Position numbers and translations under genes: made by a program. This document shows positions 45,226 through 54,300 of a stretch of DNA of 64,000 nt, piece after piece. Source of the DNA: Alloprevotella sp. (GTDB lineage: Bacteria; Bacteroidota; Bacteroidia; Bacteroidales; Bacteroidaceae); assembly GCA_017477205.1 (NCBI GenBank), contig JAFUXE010000009.1, positions 8,208 to 72,207 on the forward strand. The letters run 5' to 3'. The first letter of the stretch is position 1. Each line of letters begins with the position of its first letter. Under the pieces are notes generated by a model. The model was not told the DNA's origin. It worked only from the letters and a program-made list of their open reading frames with translations, and did not search any database.

Positions 45226-45993
45226 ATGGACCTACGACTGACAAGACCCGTCATCTTCTTTGACATTGAGGCCACCGGCCTCAATGTTGCTAAAGACCGC
45301 ATCATCGAAATATCCTTCATCAAGGTATTCCCCGACGGCACGGAGCAGAGCGACACGCTGCGCTTCAACCCCGGCATGCACATCCCCGAGGAAGCCACTG
45401 CCGTCAACGGCATCACGGACGCCGACGTGGCAGAATGCCCGCACTTCGAGGAGGTGGCCGGAGAACTGGCCGCACGCTTCCGCAACTGCGACCTTGCCGG
45501 CTTCAACTCCAACGTCTATGACGTCCCGATGCTCGTAGAGGAATTTGCCCGCGCCGGTGCAGACTTCGACGTCCGCAAATGCCGCCTCATCGACGTGCAG
45601 AACATCTTCCACAAGATGGAGCAGCGCACGCTCAGCGCCGCCGTGCAGTTCTACTGCCACCGCAACCTGGAGCACGCGCACACCGCACAGGCCGACACGC
45701 GCGCCACCTACGACGTCCTCCGCGCCCAGCTGGACCGCTACGGAGATGCCCTGAAGAACGACGTCGAATGGCTCGCGGAGTTTTCGCGCCGCAACCGCAA
45801 CGTGGACCTCGCGGGACGCTTCGTCTATGACGACCAGGGTCGCGAAATCGTGAACTTCGGGAAATATCGCGGCCGTGAGCTTCGCGACGTGCTGCGCAGC
45901 GACCCCGGCTATTTCTCATGGATGATGCAGGGCGACTTCACGCAGGACACGAAGCAGAACCTCACGCGCATCAAGCTCAGCATGGACTTCTAA
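45226..45993 (+). CDS. 3'-5' exonuclease, DnaQ-like, with C-terminal extension
   Basis: DEDD-family exonuclease, 255 residues. Exo I motif FFDIEATGL (Asp and Glu metal ligands), Exo II GFNSNVYDVPML, Exo III HTAQADTRATYDV (HxAxxD). After the catalytic core (about 1-180) a DUF3820-like module follows (IVNFGKYRGRELRDVL, then YFSWMMQGDF). It is likely a proofreading or repair exonuclease; it could also be an RNase T-like enzyme. It sits between dnaN and coaBC. Confidence 0.85.
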   Translation: MDLRLTRPVIFFDIEATGLNVAKDRIIEISFIKVFPDGTEQSDTLRFNPGMHIPEEATAVNGITDADVAECPHFEEVAGELAARFRNCDLAGFNSNVYDVPMLVEEFARAGADFDVRKCRLIDVQNIFHKMEQRTLSAAVQFYCHRNLEHAHTAQADTRATYDVLRAQLDRYGDALKNDVEWLAEFSRRNRNVDLAGRFVYDDQGREIVNFGKYRGRELRDVLRSDPGYFSWMMQGDFTQDTKQNLTRIKLSMDF

Positions 45994-46010
45994 ACCTCAT
46001 CCGCTACCGC

Positions 46011-47213
46011 ATGAAAGGGAAACACATCGTCCTGGGCATCACGGGAAGCATCGCCGCCTACAAGGCCTGCCAGCTCGTCCGCCTCCTCGTCAAGGAAGGC
46101 GCCGAGGTGCAAGCCGTCATGACGCCCGCCGCCAAGGAGTTCGTATCGCCGCTGACGCTGGCAACGCTGACGCAGAAGCCCGTCGTCAGCGAGTTTTTCG
46201 ACCGTCGCGACGGTTCCTGGCACAGCCACGTGGACCTCGGCCGCTGGGCAGACCTCATGCTCATTGCACCCGCCACGGCCTCGACGCTTGCCAAGATGGC
46301 CACGGGCGTGGCGGACAACATGCTCGTCACGACCTATCTCTCCATGAAGGCACCCGTCATGGTGGCTCCCGCGATGGACCTCGACATGTTTGCGCATCCC
46401 GCGACGCAGGAGAACCTCGCCACGCTGCGCCGTCGCGGCGTCATCGTCGTGGAACCCGCCACAGGCCAGCTGGCAAGCGGCCTTGAAGGCAAGGGGCGCA
46501 TGGAGGAACCGGAGAACATCGCGCAGGCTGCAGCCGCCTTCTTCGCACGCAGCGGAAAGCTCGCGGGAAAGCGCGTCCTCATCACGGCAGGCCCCACCTA
46601 CGAGAAGCTTGACCCCGTGCGCTTCATCGGCAATTTCTCCACCGGGAAGATGGGCTTCGCGCTGGCGGAAGCCTGTGCGGCACGCGGCGCAAGCGTAGAA
46701 CTCGTCGCCGGCCCCGTCGCCCTCACCGCACGGAGCCCCCGCATCCGCCGCACGGACGTGGTGAGTGCCGGGGAGATGCTTCGCGCAGCCGAGGAAATCT
46801 TTCCCGGCGTGGACGCCGCCATACTCTGCGCCGCCGTGGCAGACTTCACGCCCGAACGCGAAGCCGCAGAGAAGATAAAGCGCGGCGCGGACGGCCTCAC
46901 GCTCTCCCTCCGCCCCACGGCGGACATCGCCGCACGGCTCGGGGAGATGCGGCGCAAGGGCCAGGTGCTCGCAGGCTTCGCCCTTGAGACCTGTGACGAA
47001 GCGGCTCACGCGCGGGAAAAGCTCCTCCGCAAGCACCTGGACTTCATCGTCCTCAATTCGCTGCGCGACGAGGGCGCAGGCTTTGGCCACGACACCAATA
47101 AAATCAGCATCATCACCGCCGACGGACAGCGCGACTTCCCCCTGAAGAGCAAGCGCGAGGCCGCCGACGACATCACCGACCAACTATGCAGTTTCTTCGA
47201 GCCTTCACTCTGA
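46011..47213 (+). CDS. coaBC: Phosphopantothenoylcysteine decarboxylase / phosphopantothenate-cysteine ligase
   Basis: Bifunctional flavoenzyme for two steps of coenzyme A synthesis. 400 residues from the ATG at 46011 (MKGKHIVLGITGSIAAYKAC). CoaC part: HVDLGRWADLMLIAPATAST, MKAPVMVAPAMDLDMF (PAMN-type loop with Asp in place of Asn). CoaB part: ITAGPTYEKLDPVRFIGNFS, then STGKMGFALAEA and, near the C-terminus, DFIVLNSLRDEGAGFGHDTN. Its 3' end overlaps the DUF4835 gene by 28 bases. Confidence 0.95.
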   Translation: MKGKHIVLGITGSIAAYKACQLVRLLVKEGAEVQAVMTPAAKEFVSPLTLATLTQKPVVSEFFDRRDGSWHSHVDLGRWADLMLIAPATASTLAKMATGVADNMLVTTYLSMKAPVMVAPAMDLDMFAHPATQENLATLRRRGVIVVEPATGQLASGLEGKGRMEEPENIAQAAAAFFARSGKLAGKRVLITAGPTYEKLDPVRFIGNFSTGKMGFALAEACAARGASVELVAGPVALTARSPRIRRTDVVSAGEMLRAAEEIFPGVDAAILCAAVADFTPEREAAEKIKRGADGLTLSLRPTADIAARLGEMRRKGQVLAGFALETCDEAAHAREKLLRKHLDFIVLNSLRDEGAGFGHDTNKISIITADGQRDFPLKSKREAADDITDQLCSFFEPSL

Positions 47214-48088
47214 CGGCCGCCCTGCTGATCGCCGCAGCCGGTAGCGCGCAGGAAATCGAAGCCCGCGTGAACGTCACCCACCAGAAGGTGGAACAGACGT
47301 CGGACGCCGTGTTCGAGAGCTTGCAGACGCAGCTGACGGAATTCATCAACAACCGCCAGTGGACGAACATGCAGTTTCGTCCCAGCGAGCGCCTCCAGTG
47401 CGTCTTCAACCTCACCGTGAACAAGTACAGCGACGCGGACAACCGCTTCGACTGCACGCTCTACGTGCAATGCACACGTCCCGTCTATGGCTCCAGCTAC
47501 ACCTCGACGGTCTTTGCCACGCAGGACAACAACGTCAGCTTCAACTATCAGGAGTTCGACCAGCTTGAATTCCGCCCCGACGTCGTGGACAACGAGCTCA
47601 CGGCCCTCATCGCCTACTACGTCTATCTCATGCTGGGCTTCGACGGAGACGCGATGGCGCCGCTCGGAGGCACCGAGCAACTGCAGACGGCGCTGACCAT
47701 CGTCAACAACGCCCAGGGCTTTGCCGGGAAAGGCTGGAAGGCCTTTGAGAACGACCGCAACCGCTATGCCGTCATCAACGACCTGATGGACTCCGGCATG
47801 GAGCCTTTCCGCCGCTTGCAATATGCCTACTACCGCGAGGGGCTTGACCAGATGTGCGAGAACGCCGACCGCGCCCGCGCGGCGGTAACTAACGCCATCG
47901 AGCTCCTGAAGCAGGCGCGCGAAAACAAGCCGCTCTCCGCACTGCCCGTGCTTTTCACCGACTACAAGGCCGACGAACTCCTCAGCATCTACAAGGGCAA
48001 GGGCACCGCGACCGAACGCAACAGCGTCGCCGAGATACTTTCCAACATCAACGCCTCGAAAAACCCGACGTGGAACCAGATGAAATAG
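47186..48088 (+). CDS. DUF4835 secreted protein
   Basis: 300-residue exported protein with signal peptide MQFLRAFTLTAALLIAAAGSAQ, matching the Bacteroidota DUF4835 family (EIEARVNVTHQKVEQTSDAV; LNSAP-type FRPDVVDNELTALIAYYVYL; NPTWNQMK end). Function unknown; the gene is typically found between coaBC and recN in this phylum, as here. Its start lies inside coaBC in a different frame; recN begins 3 bases after its stop. Confidence 0.9.
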   Translation: MQFLRAFTLTAALLIAAAGSAQEIEARVNVTHQKVEQTSDAVFESLQTQLTEFINNRQWTNMQFRPSERLQCVFNLTVNKYSDADNRFDCTLYVQCTRPVYGSSYTSTVFATQDNNVSFNYQEFDQLEFRPDVVDNELTALIAYYVYLMLGFDGDAMAPLGGTEQLQTALTIVNNAQGFAGKGWKAFENDRNRYAVINDLMDSGMEPFRRLQYAYYREGLDQMCENADRARAAVTNAIELLKQARENKPLSALPVLFTDYKADELLSIYKGKGTATERNSVAEILSNINASKNPTWNQMK

Positions 48089-48091
48089 CCC

Positions 48092-49762
48092 ATGTTGCAG
48101 CATCTTAACATCTCCAACTACGCCCTCATCCGCGAACTCTCCATAGGTTTCGAGCCCGGGTACAGCGTCGTCACCGGTGAGACGGGAGCGGGAAAGAGCA
48201 TCATCCTTGGCGCTCTCGGCCTCCTGCGGGGCGACCGCGCCGACAGCCGCGTCGTGCAGGACGGAGCGCGCAAGTGCGTCGTCGAGGCAGAGTTCTCGCT
48301 GGACGGCGACGGCCTTCGCGACGTCTTCCGGAAGCACGACATCGACTACGAAGAAGGCAGCTGCATCGTGCGGCGCGAGGTGTCCGCAGCAGGAAAAAGC
48401 CGCGCCTTCGTGAACGACACGCCCGCCACGCTCAGCGCCCTGCGGGAAATCGCCGCCGCACTATTCGACATCCACTCGCAACACCGCAACCTGCTGCTCG
48501 GAGAGGAGAACTTCCTGCTCGAAACGCTGGACGCGCTGGCCCCTGACGCGCAGCTGCCCGCCCACTATCGCGCCTCCTACCTCGCCTGGAAGCATGCCGA
48601 CGATGCCCTGCAAGCCCTCCGCGCACAGGCACGAATGGGGAAGGAAGAGGAGGAATACCTTCGCTTCCAGCTCAGCCAGCTTGACGATGCCCGCCTGCAG
48701 GCCGGGGAACAGGAGGAGCTCGAAGCCTTGCAGGAAACCCTGGAGCACGCGGAGGAAATCAAGCAGGCCCTGCTGACGGCCAACCGCCTTGTGGCAGGCG
48801 ACGACGAGCTTTCGCCGCTGGAGAACATGCGGACGGCAACGGGACAGCTGCACAGCATCTCCCGCGTCTTCCCGCAGGCGGAGGAACTGGCCTCGCGGCT
48901 TGAAAGCGCGCGCATTGAGCTGGACGACATCGCCGGGGAGGCGGAGACGCTGGCCGAGCGCATCGAGTTCGACCCGCAGCGCCTCGCCGAGACGCAGGAA
49001 CGCCTCAGCACGATATACAGCTTGCAGAAACGCCACGCCGCAAGCGACATTGACCAGCTGCTCAGCATAGCGGACGACCTGCGCGAACGCCTCGGACGGA
49101 CGGAAAACATCGATGCGGACATCGCCGCCCAGGAGAAGGAAACCGCAAAGCTGCTGCGCGAACGCGACGAACTGGCTTCCCGTCTCACGCAGAACCGCCT
49201 GCGCGCCGCCGAAGCCTTGCAGAAAGGGCTCACGGCAGGCATCGCAAGCCTGGGCATGCCCCACGGAACGGTGGTCTTCAGCCTCGCCGCGCGCGAGAAG
49301 CCCGACGCAACGGGCGGCGACACCGTATCGCTGCTCTTTTCCGCCAACAAGAACGTGAAGCCCGTAGATGTCTCGGACGTTGCTTCGGGCGGCGAAGTCT
49401 CCCGCCTGATGCTTTCCCTGAAATCCATCCTGGCACAGCACCGCAGCCTTCCCACCATCATCTTCGACGAAATAGACACCGGCGTCTCGGGCACCATGGC
49501 CGAGAAAATGGCGCAAGCCATGCGCGGGATGAGCAAGGGCACGCAGGTCATCTGCATCACGCACCTGCCGCAGATTGCGGCCATGGGCGACGCCCACTAC
49601 AGGGTTTACAAAGAGGAGGACGGCGCAACCGTCTCCTCCCACATCGCACGCCTGACGGAAGAAGAACGCATCGCGGAAATCGCCAACATGCTTTCCGGCG
49701 AGAAGATGACGCAGGCGGCCATTGACAATGCCAAGTCCCTCCTGGGCAACAAGGCATCCTGA
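48092..49762 (+). CDS. recN: DNA repair protein RecN
   Basis: SMC-like ATPase acting in double-strand break repair, 556 residues. The N-terminal ATPase lobe starts MLQHLNISNYALIRELSIGF, with Walker A TGETGAGKSII. A long coiled-coil middle follows. The C-terminal lobe has the signature VASGGEVSRLMLSLKSILAQ, Walker B TIIFDEIDTGVSG and ICITHLPQIAAMGD. Complete and of normal length. Confidence 0.96.
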   Translation: MLQHLNISNYALIRELSIGFEPGYSVVTGETGAGKSIILGALGLLRGDRADSRVVQDGARKCVVEAEFSLDGDGLRDVFRKHDIDYEEGSCIVRREVSAAGKSRAFVNDTPATLSALREIAAALFDIHSQHRNLLLGEENFLLETLDALAPDAQLPAHYRASYLAWKHADDALQALRAQARMGKEEEEYLRFQLSQLDDARLQAGEQEELEALQETLEHAEEIKQALLTANRLVAGDDELSPLENMRTATGQLHSISRVFPQAEELASRLESARIELDDIAGEAETLAERIEFDPQRLAETQERLSTIYSLQKRHAASDIDQLLSIADDLRERLGRTENIDADIAAQEKETAKLLRERDELASRLTQNRLRAAEALQKGLTAGIASLGMPHGTVVFSLAAREKPDATGGDTVSLLFSANKNVKPVDVSDVASGGEVSRLMLSLKSILAQHRSLPTIIFDEIDTGVSGTMAEKMAQAMRGMSKGTQVICITHLPQIAAMGDAHYRVYKEEDGATVSSHIARLTEEERIAEIANMLSGEKMTQAAIDNAKSLLGNKAS

Positions 49763-49801
49763 GAAAACACCAATGACAGACAAAACAAACACCGAAGCAG
49801 G

Positions 49802-51523
49802 ATGAACAAACCATACCGCAACATAATCCGCCGGACGCTGCTCCTCGCCGCCGCCCTCGGCCTCTTCGCAGGCCTCCAGGCACGCACCAGCGACGAGCAG
49901 CCCGCACGCGCCGTCTTCAACGTCTTCACCTACCGCGCCGACGGAAGCCTCATCGGCAACACCTACGGCTTCTTCACCCAGGCGGACGGCACGGGCATCA
50001 CGTCCTACCAGCTCTTCGTGGGTGCCAGCCGCGCAGAAGTCATCGACGCACAGGGCAACAAGCTGCCCGTCAGCCGCATCCTCGGCGCCAGCAGCACGAT
50101 GGACCTGCTGAAAATCCGCGTGGAAACGAAAAAGCCTACGGACTTCCTGCCCGTTGCAACGGCATCGGCACGCGAAGGCAGCGAACTTCTCCTCGTGAAC
50201 TACAGCACAAAGAAGAAAACGCCCCCCACGGGCATCCGCATCGAGAAGGCTACGGACTTCAACGGCAACGGATACTACGACCTCAGCGCCGCCAATGCCG
50301 AGCGCAACTTCGGGTGTCCCCTCGTCAACGCCGCAGGCGAAGCCGTTGCCATCGTGCAGAAAAACGTGGGACGCGACGCGAAGACGGCCTGCGCCCTGGA
50401 CGCAAAGGCCGCCGAGGGCCTGAAAATCACGACGACGAGCGCCCTCAACTCCGACCTGACCCGCCTCCAGATACCCCGCATCCTGCCCGAAAGCGAGAAG
50501 GACGCGCTTTCCTACGTCTATATGCTCGGCTCCGCGCCGGAAGCCGTGCAGCAGGCGGCGCTCGACGACTTCATCGCGGCCTTTCCCGACAATGCGGAGG
50601 GCTACGTGAACCGGGGAAACTTCCTCGGCGGCCTTGAAGGAAAGCGCGAAGAGGCACGCAGCGACTTCGGCGCAGCCCTGGAAAGGGCGGAAAATGCCGC
50701 CTCGACGATGAAAACGGACGAGGTGCACCACGCGCTCTCCAAGCTGCTCTTCCGCTGGGCGCTGACGGCACAGGCGGAAGACTTCAACGCCCTGTGCGAG
50801 GAAGCCCTCGCGGAGGAAGAGGCTGCCTACGCGGCCGAGCCCAACCCGCTGTATCTCCAGCAGCAGGCCGAGATATTGATCATGTCCGACCGCCTCCCGG
50901 AGGCACTTGCAAGGCTCAAGGATTTCAACCGGAGCGACCTCACGACCCCCGAGTCCCTATACCGCGAGGTACAGGTGCTGCAAGCGATGGACGCTGACAG
51001 CCTCACGGTCCTCGCCGCGATGGACAAAGTCATCGCCAAGATGGAGAAGCCCTATTCAAGTCCCCAAGCCGCCGCCTACATCCTGGCCCGCGCCATGCAG
51101 CGCGTGCGCCTCGGCATGAACCGCGATGCCATCCAGGACTTCAACGAATACGAGAAAATCGTCGGTCCCCAGCAACTTTCCCATAACTTCTACTATGTGC
51201 GCGAGCAGACCGAAAGGCAGGCGCGCATGTTCCAACAGGCACTTGACGACATCCGTTCTGCGGAGGCACGCTCGTCGGGTGAGGACTACGACCTCTACCG
51301 CCTGGAGGAAATGAGCCTCCTGGTGCAGGTGCAGCTCAACAACGAAGCCATCGCCTGCGGCGAAGACCTGCTCCGCCGCCTTCCGGACGAGGGCCTGGTG
51401 CACCGCCTCCTGGGTGTGGCTTACGGCGAGAAGGGGGAGAAGAGCCGCGCGCAGGAACACCTCCGCCGTGCCGCCGCACTGGGCGAGACCAACCTGGAGC
51501 CTCTCATGAACAAATACAAGTGA
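49802..51523 (+). CDS. Degenerate trypsin-like domain plus TPR secreted protein
   Basis: 573-residue exported protein (MNKPYRNIIRRTLLLAAALG, signal peptide). Residues about 35-220 look like a trypsin-fold domain: GFFTQADGTGITSYQLFVGA corresponds to the segment that normally holds the catalytic His (here Gln), and NFGCPLVNAAGEAVAIVQ to the Ser nucleophile loop (here Cys). TPR repeats fill the rest (YVNRGNFLGGLEGKREEARS, YILARAMQRVRLGMNRDAIQ, HRLLGVAYGEKGEKSRAQEH). It is probably a binding scaffold rather than a protease. The sigma gene starts 2 bases after its stop. Confidence 0.7.
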   Translation: MNKPYRNIIRRTLLLAAALGLFAGLQARTSDEQPARAVFNVFTYRADGSLIGNTYGFFTQADGTGITSYQLFVGASRAEVIDAQGNKLPVSRILGASSTMDLLKIRVETKKPTDFLPVATASAREGSELLLVNYSTKKKTPPTGIRIEKATDFNGNGYYDLSAANAERNFGCPLVNAAGEAVAIVQKNVGRDAKTACALDAKAAEGLKITTTSALNSDLTRLQIPRILPESEKDALSYVYMLGSAPEAVQQAALDDFIAAFPDNAEGYVNRGNFLGGLEGKREEARSDFGAALERAENAASTMKTDEVHHALSKLLFRWALTAQAEDFNALCEEALAEEEAAYAAEPNPLYLQQQAEILIMSDRLPEALARLKDFNRSDLTTPESLYREVQVLQAMDADSLTVLAAMDKVIAKMEKPYSSPQAAAYILARAMQRVRLGMNRDAIQDFNEYEKIVGPQQLSHNFYYVREQTERQARMFQQALDDIRSAEARSSGEDYDLYRLEEMSLLVQVQLNNEAIACGEDLLRRLPDEGLVHRLLGVAYGEKGEKSRAQEHLRRAAALGETNLEPLMNKYK

Positions 51524-51525
51524 CC

Positions 51526-52380
51526 ATGCGCGAATTCCGCATACTGCCCACCATCACTGACCGCAGCAGCGAAGCCCTTGAACGCTACCTGCGCGAAATC
51601 AGCGCCACCCCGCTTCTCTCCGCTGAGGAGGAAACGGAGCTGGCTCTGCGCATCCAGCAAGGCGACAAGGCCGCGTTGGACCGCCTCGTCAGCGGGAACC
51701 TGCGCTTCGTCGTGAGCGTGGCGAACCAGTATGCGGGCAGCAGCCTCAGCCTCCCCGACCTCATCAACGAGGGGAACCTCGGGCTCATCACCGCCGCGCA
51801 GCGCTTCGACCCGACGCGCGGCTTCCGCTTTATCTCCTACGCCATCTGGTGGATACGCCAGGCCATCCTGCTGGCCATCCTGTCGCAGGGGCGGCTGGTG
51901 CGCGTGCCTGAAAACATGCAGGAGCTCTACAATCGCATCGCCAGGTACAGCAACACCTTCCAGCAGACGCAGGAGCGCATGCCCTCAACGGAGGAAATCG
52001 CAGAGGCGCTGGACGTGGAGCCCGCCTTGGTGGGACTGGCCCTGCAGAGCGGCGAGCGTGCCCTCTCCGTCGATGCTCCGCTGGACGAGGAGAAGGGAGG
52101 AAACCTCCTGGACTTCCTGCACAGCAGCGGGGCAAATGCCGAGGAACAGCTCGCCAACGAGGACTTCCGCGCCGAGGTGATGCGTGCCGTTGATGCCCTG
52201 CCGCACCGCGAGCGCGAAATCGTCCGCATGTACTTCGGGCTTGACGGCCCGGAACTGAGCCTGGAGGAAATCGGCACGCGCATCGGCATGGGGCGCGAGC
52301 GCACCCGGCAGCTCAAGGAAAAAGCCGTCGCCCTCCTCCGCAACGCCCAGTTTGGGCAAAACCTGCAAACAACATCATAA
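51526..52380 (+). CDS. Sigma-70 family RNA polymerase sigma factor (paralogue of the primary factor)
   Basis: 284 residues from the ATG at 51526 (MREFRILPTITDRSSEALER); a GTG at 51520 is also in frame. It has region 1.2 (YLREISATPLLSAEEETELA), region 2 (FVVSVANQYAGSSLSLPDLI, then FISYAIWWIRQAIL), region 3, and region 4 (MYFGLDGPELSLEEIGTRIG, then RERTRQLKEKA). Its length resembles the short Bacteroidota primary sigma, but many normally near-invariant positions differ (for example NQYAGSSLSLPDL, LVRVPENMQELYN), so it is more likely a group-2-like alternative factor. The primary rpoD would be elsewhere. Confidence 0.8.
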   Translation: MREFRILPTITDRSSEALERYLREISATPLLSAEEETELALRIQQGDKAALDRLVSGNLRFVVSVANQYAGSSLSLPDLINEGNLGLITAAQRFDPTRGFRFISYAIWWIRQAILLAILSQGRLVRVPENMQELYNRIARYSNTFQQTQERMPSTEEIAEALDVEPALVGLALQSGERALSVDAPLDEEKGGNLLDFLHSSGANAEEQLANEDFRAEVMRAVDALPHREREIVRMYFGLDGPELSLEEIGTRIGMGRERTRQLKEKAVALLRNAQFGQNLQTTS

Positions 52381-52395
52381 AACACAGAAGAGAAT

Positions 52396-52848
52396 ATGCA
52401 CTTCATCTCCCGAATCTCCCTCGTGCTGCTCGCCGCAAGCCTCTCGCTCGGCGCCGCCGCCCAGAAGAACACAAAAGAATTCACGGGAATCCACGTCTTC
52501 GGCGTAGGAACAAGCTTCAACGATTCGACCGTTTACATTTCCCAGCCGCAGTTCCTGCCCGAGGCTACGCTGCAGGCAAAGACCCGCTTCATGGAAAACC
52601 GCGCGAAATATGCCTTCCAGATGAAAACGTACCTGGAGGCGAACTACGCCGCCAACGAGACGTGCGCCGTTTTCTACGCCAAGACCCACAAGACGCTGGA
52701 GAAGAAATACCTGAAGGTGCGCCGCCGCCTGCTCAAGCGCGGCGTGAGGATCGTGGAAATGCCCGCCAGCGAGTTTGCCTTCCAGTTCATTCCCGCACCC
52801 GGGCAGCAGACCATCACCAACACGTCCTCGAAAACCTCAAAAGAATAG
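52396..52848 (+). CDS. Small secreted protein of unknown function
   Basis: 150 residues with a signal peptide MHFISRISLVLLAASLSLGA ending in AAAQ. The mature part starts KNTKEFTGIHVFGVGTSFND, has one Cys, and a lysine/arginine-rich patch (KTHKTLEKKYLKVRRRLLKR). No family recognised. It lies 15 bases after the sigma gene and 7 bases before the HprK-like kinase gene, so it belongs to the same transcript; it is either an envelope component or a candidate substrate. Confidence 0.6.
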   Translation: MHFISRISLVLLAASLSLGAAAQKNTKEFTGIHVFGVGTSFNDSTVYISQPQFLPEATLQAKTRFMENRAKYAFQMKTYLEANYAANETCAVFYAKTHKTLEKKYLKVRRRLLKRGVRIVEMPASEFAFQFIPAPGQQTITNTSSKTSKE

Positions 52849-52855
52849 GCTTCCC

Positions 52856-53752
52856 ATGTACGACTTCTCCGACCTGACATTCCGCGTGGCGGACTTCTGC
52901 TTCCGCCTCTGCTTTCCCGAAGGCACGGACGGGCGACGGCTGCTGCCCAGCTACGCCCCCTTCCACGTTCCCGGGGGAGCCGATGGCCTCATCTTCACCC
53001 TCCGCGTGACGGAAGGCGGCGTCTCGCTGCTGCCCGAAGGCGAGGAAATCGGACAGTTCGACGCGGGCGGCAACAACCACGGCGTCTATCGCCTGACCGA
53101 CGGGGGCTATAAAATCGTCATCTCCAATCCGGCGGGCGAGGAAGCCTGTGCCATGCGCACGAACGAGGCCTTCACGCGCTGCGAGGTCACGCTCTACGGC
53201 GACGAGGACAACCGGCGCTTCGGCCTCAACAATGCCGTGATGATTACCTACGCCTTCTCCGGCGCGCGCCACGGCCTCCTGCTCATGCACGCCAGCGTCA
53301 CGATGAACAGCGGACGCGCCTTCCTCTTCCTGGGAAAGAGCGGGACGGGGAAAAGCACACACTCCGACCTCTGGGTGAAGCACGTCGCGGGCAGCGAAAT
53401 CCTGAACGACGACAATCCCGCCGTATTCCGCCGCCCGGACGGCAGCATCTGCGTCGCCGGCACCCCTTGGAGCGGCAAGCGCAACTTCTACCGCCAGCTC
53501 ATCCTGCCTGCCGGAGCCTTCGTACGCCTTGAGCAGGCACCGGAGAACGTACTCCGCCGCGAGCCGAAGCTTCAGGCCTTCGCCTCCATCCTTTCCTCCT
53601 GTTCCACGATGATATGGGACAAGCCGTCCTACGATGCCATCTGCGACACCGTGGGGCAGGTGGCCTCCTCCGTCCCCGTCTATCACCTCCGCAACCTCCC
53701 CAACGAGGAGGCTGCCCGCATGAGCGCGGAAGCATGTCTCGGCAACGCATGA
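52856..53752 (+). CDS. HPr kinase/phosphorylase-like P-loop protein
   Basis: 298 residues from the ATG at 52856 (MYDFSDLTFRVADFCFRLCF). The C-terminal half carries the HprK/PEPCK-like P-loop GKSGTGKST (about 158-166) with ILNDDNPAVFRRPDG and an AGTPWSGKRNFYRQ segment after it, as in the HprK-like kinases that accompany PqqD proteins. No classic HprK N-terminal domain is evident. Its target is unknown; no ptsH (HPr) gene is in the window. The end overlaps the next gene as ATGA. Confidence 0.78.
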   Translation: MYDFSDLTFRVADFCFRLCFPEGTDGRRLLPSYAPFHVPGGADGLIFTLRVTEGGVSLLPEGEEIGQFDAGGNNHGVYRLTDGGYKIVISNPAGEEACAMRTNEAFTRCEVTLYGDEDNRRFGLNNAVMITYAFSGARHGLLLMHASVTMNSGRAFLFLGKSGTGKSTHSDLWVKHVAGSEILNDDNPAVFRRPDGSICVAGTPWSGKRNFYRQLILPAGAFVRLEQAPENVLRREPKLQAFASILSSCSTMIWDKPSYDAICDTVGQVASSVPVYHLRNLPNEEAARMSAEACLGNA

Positions 53753-54300
53753 AGAAGTCCCCCGAAACCTCTCCCGTCTCCACGCGGCGCATCACGAAGC
53801 CCAACGCCGAGCTGATACCGGCCATCGCCGCCTTCATCCGCGAGGGCCGCACGCCGGATTTCATCGTCAGGGGCTTCAGCATGCGCCCTTTCCTTGAGCA
53901 CGAACGCGACAAGGTGCGCATCCGCGCCGTGGGAGACCGCAGCGTGAAGCGCGGCGACGTTGTCCTGGCGGAGATTGCCCCCGCCACCTACGTCATCCAC
54001 CGCGTCGTGAGCAACGAAGCTGGAAGCCTGACGCTGCGCGGCGACGGAAACGTGCGCGGCACGGAGACGTGCCGGGAGGCCGACGTCATCGGCATCGTGG
54101 AAGGCTTCTACCGCAAGGGGCGCAGCGTGATGGAACCCGTGACGGGCCGGAAATGGCGGCTCTATTCCGCCCTCTGGCCCGCGTCGCCCCTGCTGCGACG
54201 CCTCCTGCTGGCCTTCCACCGTCGCATCTGGCTGCCCCTGACGCACGGCAGGGCACAGGACATACTGCAAAAAAACAGCAACACACAAGAAAAGATATGA
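53749..54300 (+). CDS. S24/S26-like signal peptidase with Ser-His pair
   Basis: 183 residues from the ATG at 53749. FIVRGFSMRPFLEHERDKV holds the catalytic Ser44 (GxSMxP), VKRGDVVLAEI follows, and YVIHRVVSNE holds His84 where bacterial type I signal peptidases have Lys; Ser-His is the arrangement of Sec11/archaeal types and of small S24/S26-like peptidases. GDGNVRGTETC matches the box E region. A hydrophobic C-terminal stretch (YSALWPASPLLRRLLLAF) may anchor it to the membrane. Overlaps both neighbours by ATGA. Confidence 0.78.
   Translation: MKKSPETSPVSTRRITKPNAELIPAIAAFIREGRTPDFIVRGFSMRPFLEHERDKVRIRAVGDRSVKRGDVVLAEIAPATYVIHRVVSNEAGSLTLRGDGNVRGTETCREADVIGIVEGFYRKGRSVMEPVTGRKWRLYSALWPASPLLRRLLLAFHRRIWLPLTHGRAQDILQKNSNTQEKI

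Noticed and set aside
53749..54300. Ordinary type I signal peptidase (LepB)
   Set aside because: Lys of the Ser-Lys dyad is not at its place; a His follows instead, and the protein is short.
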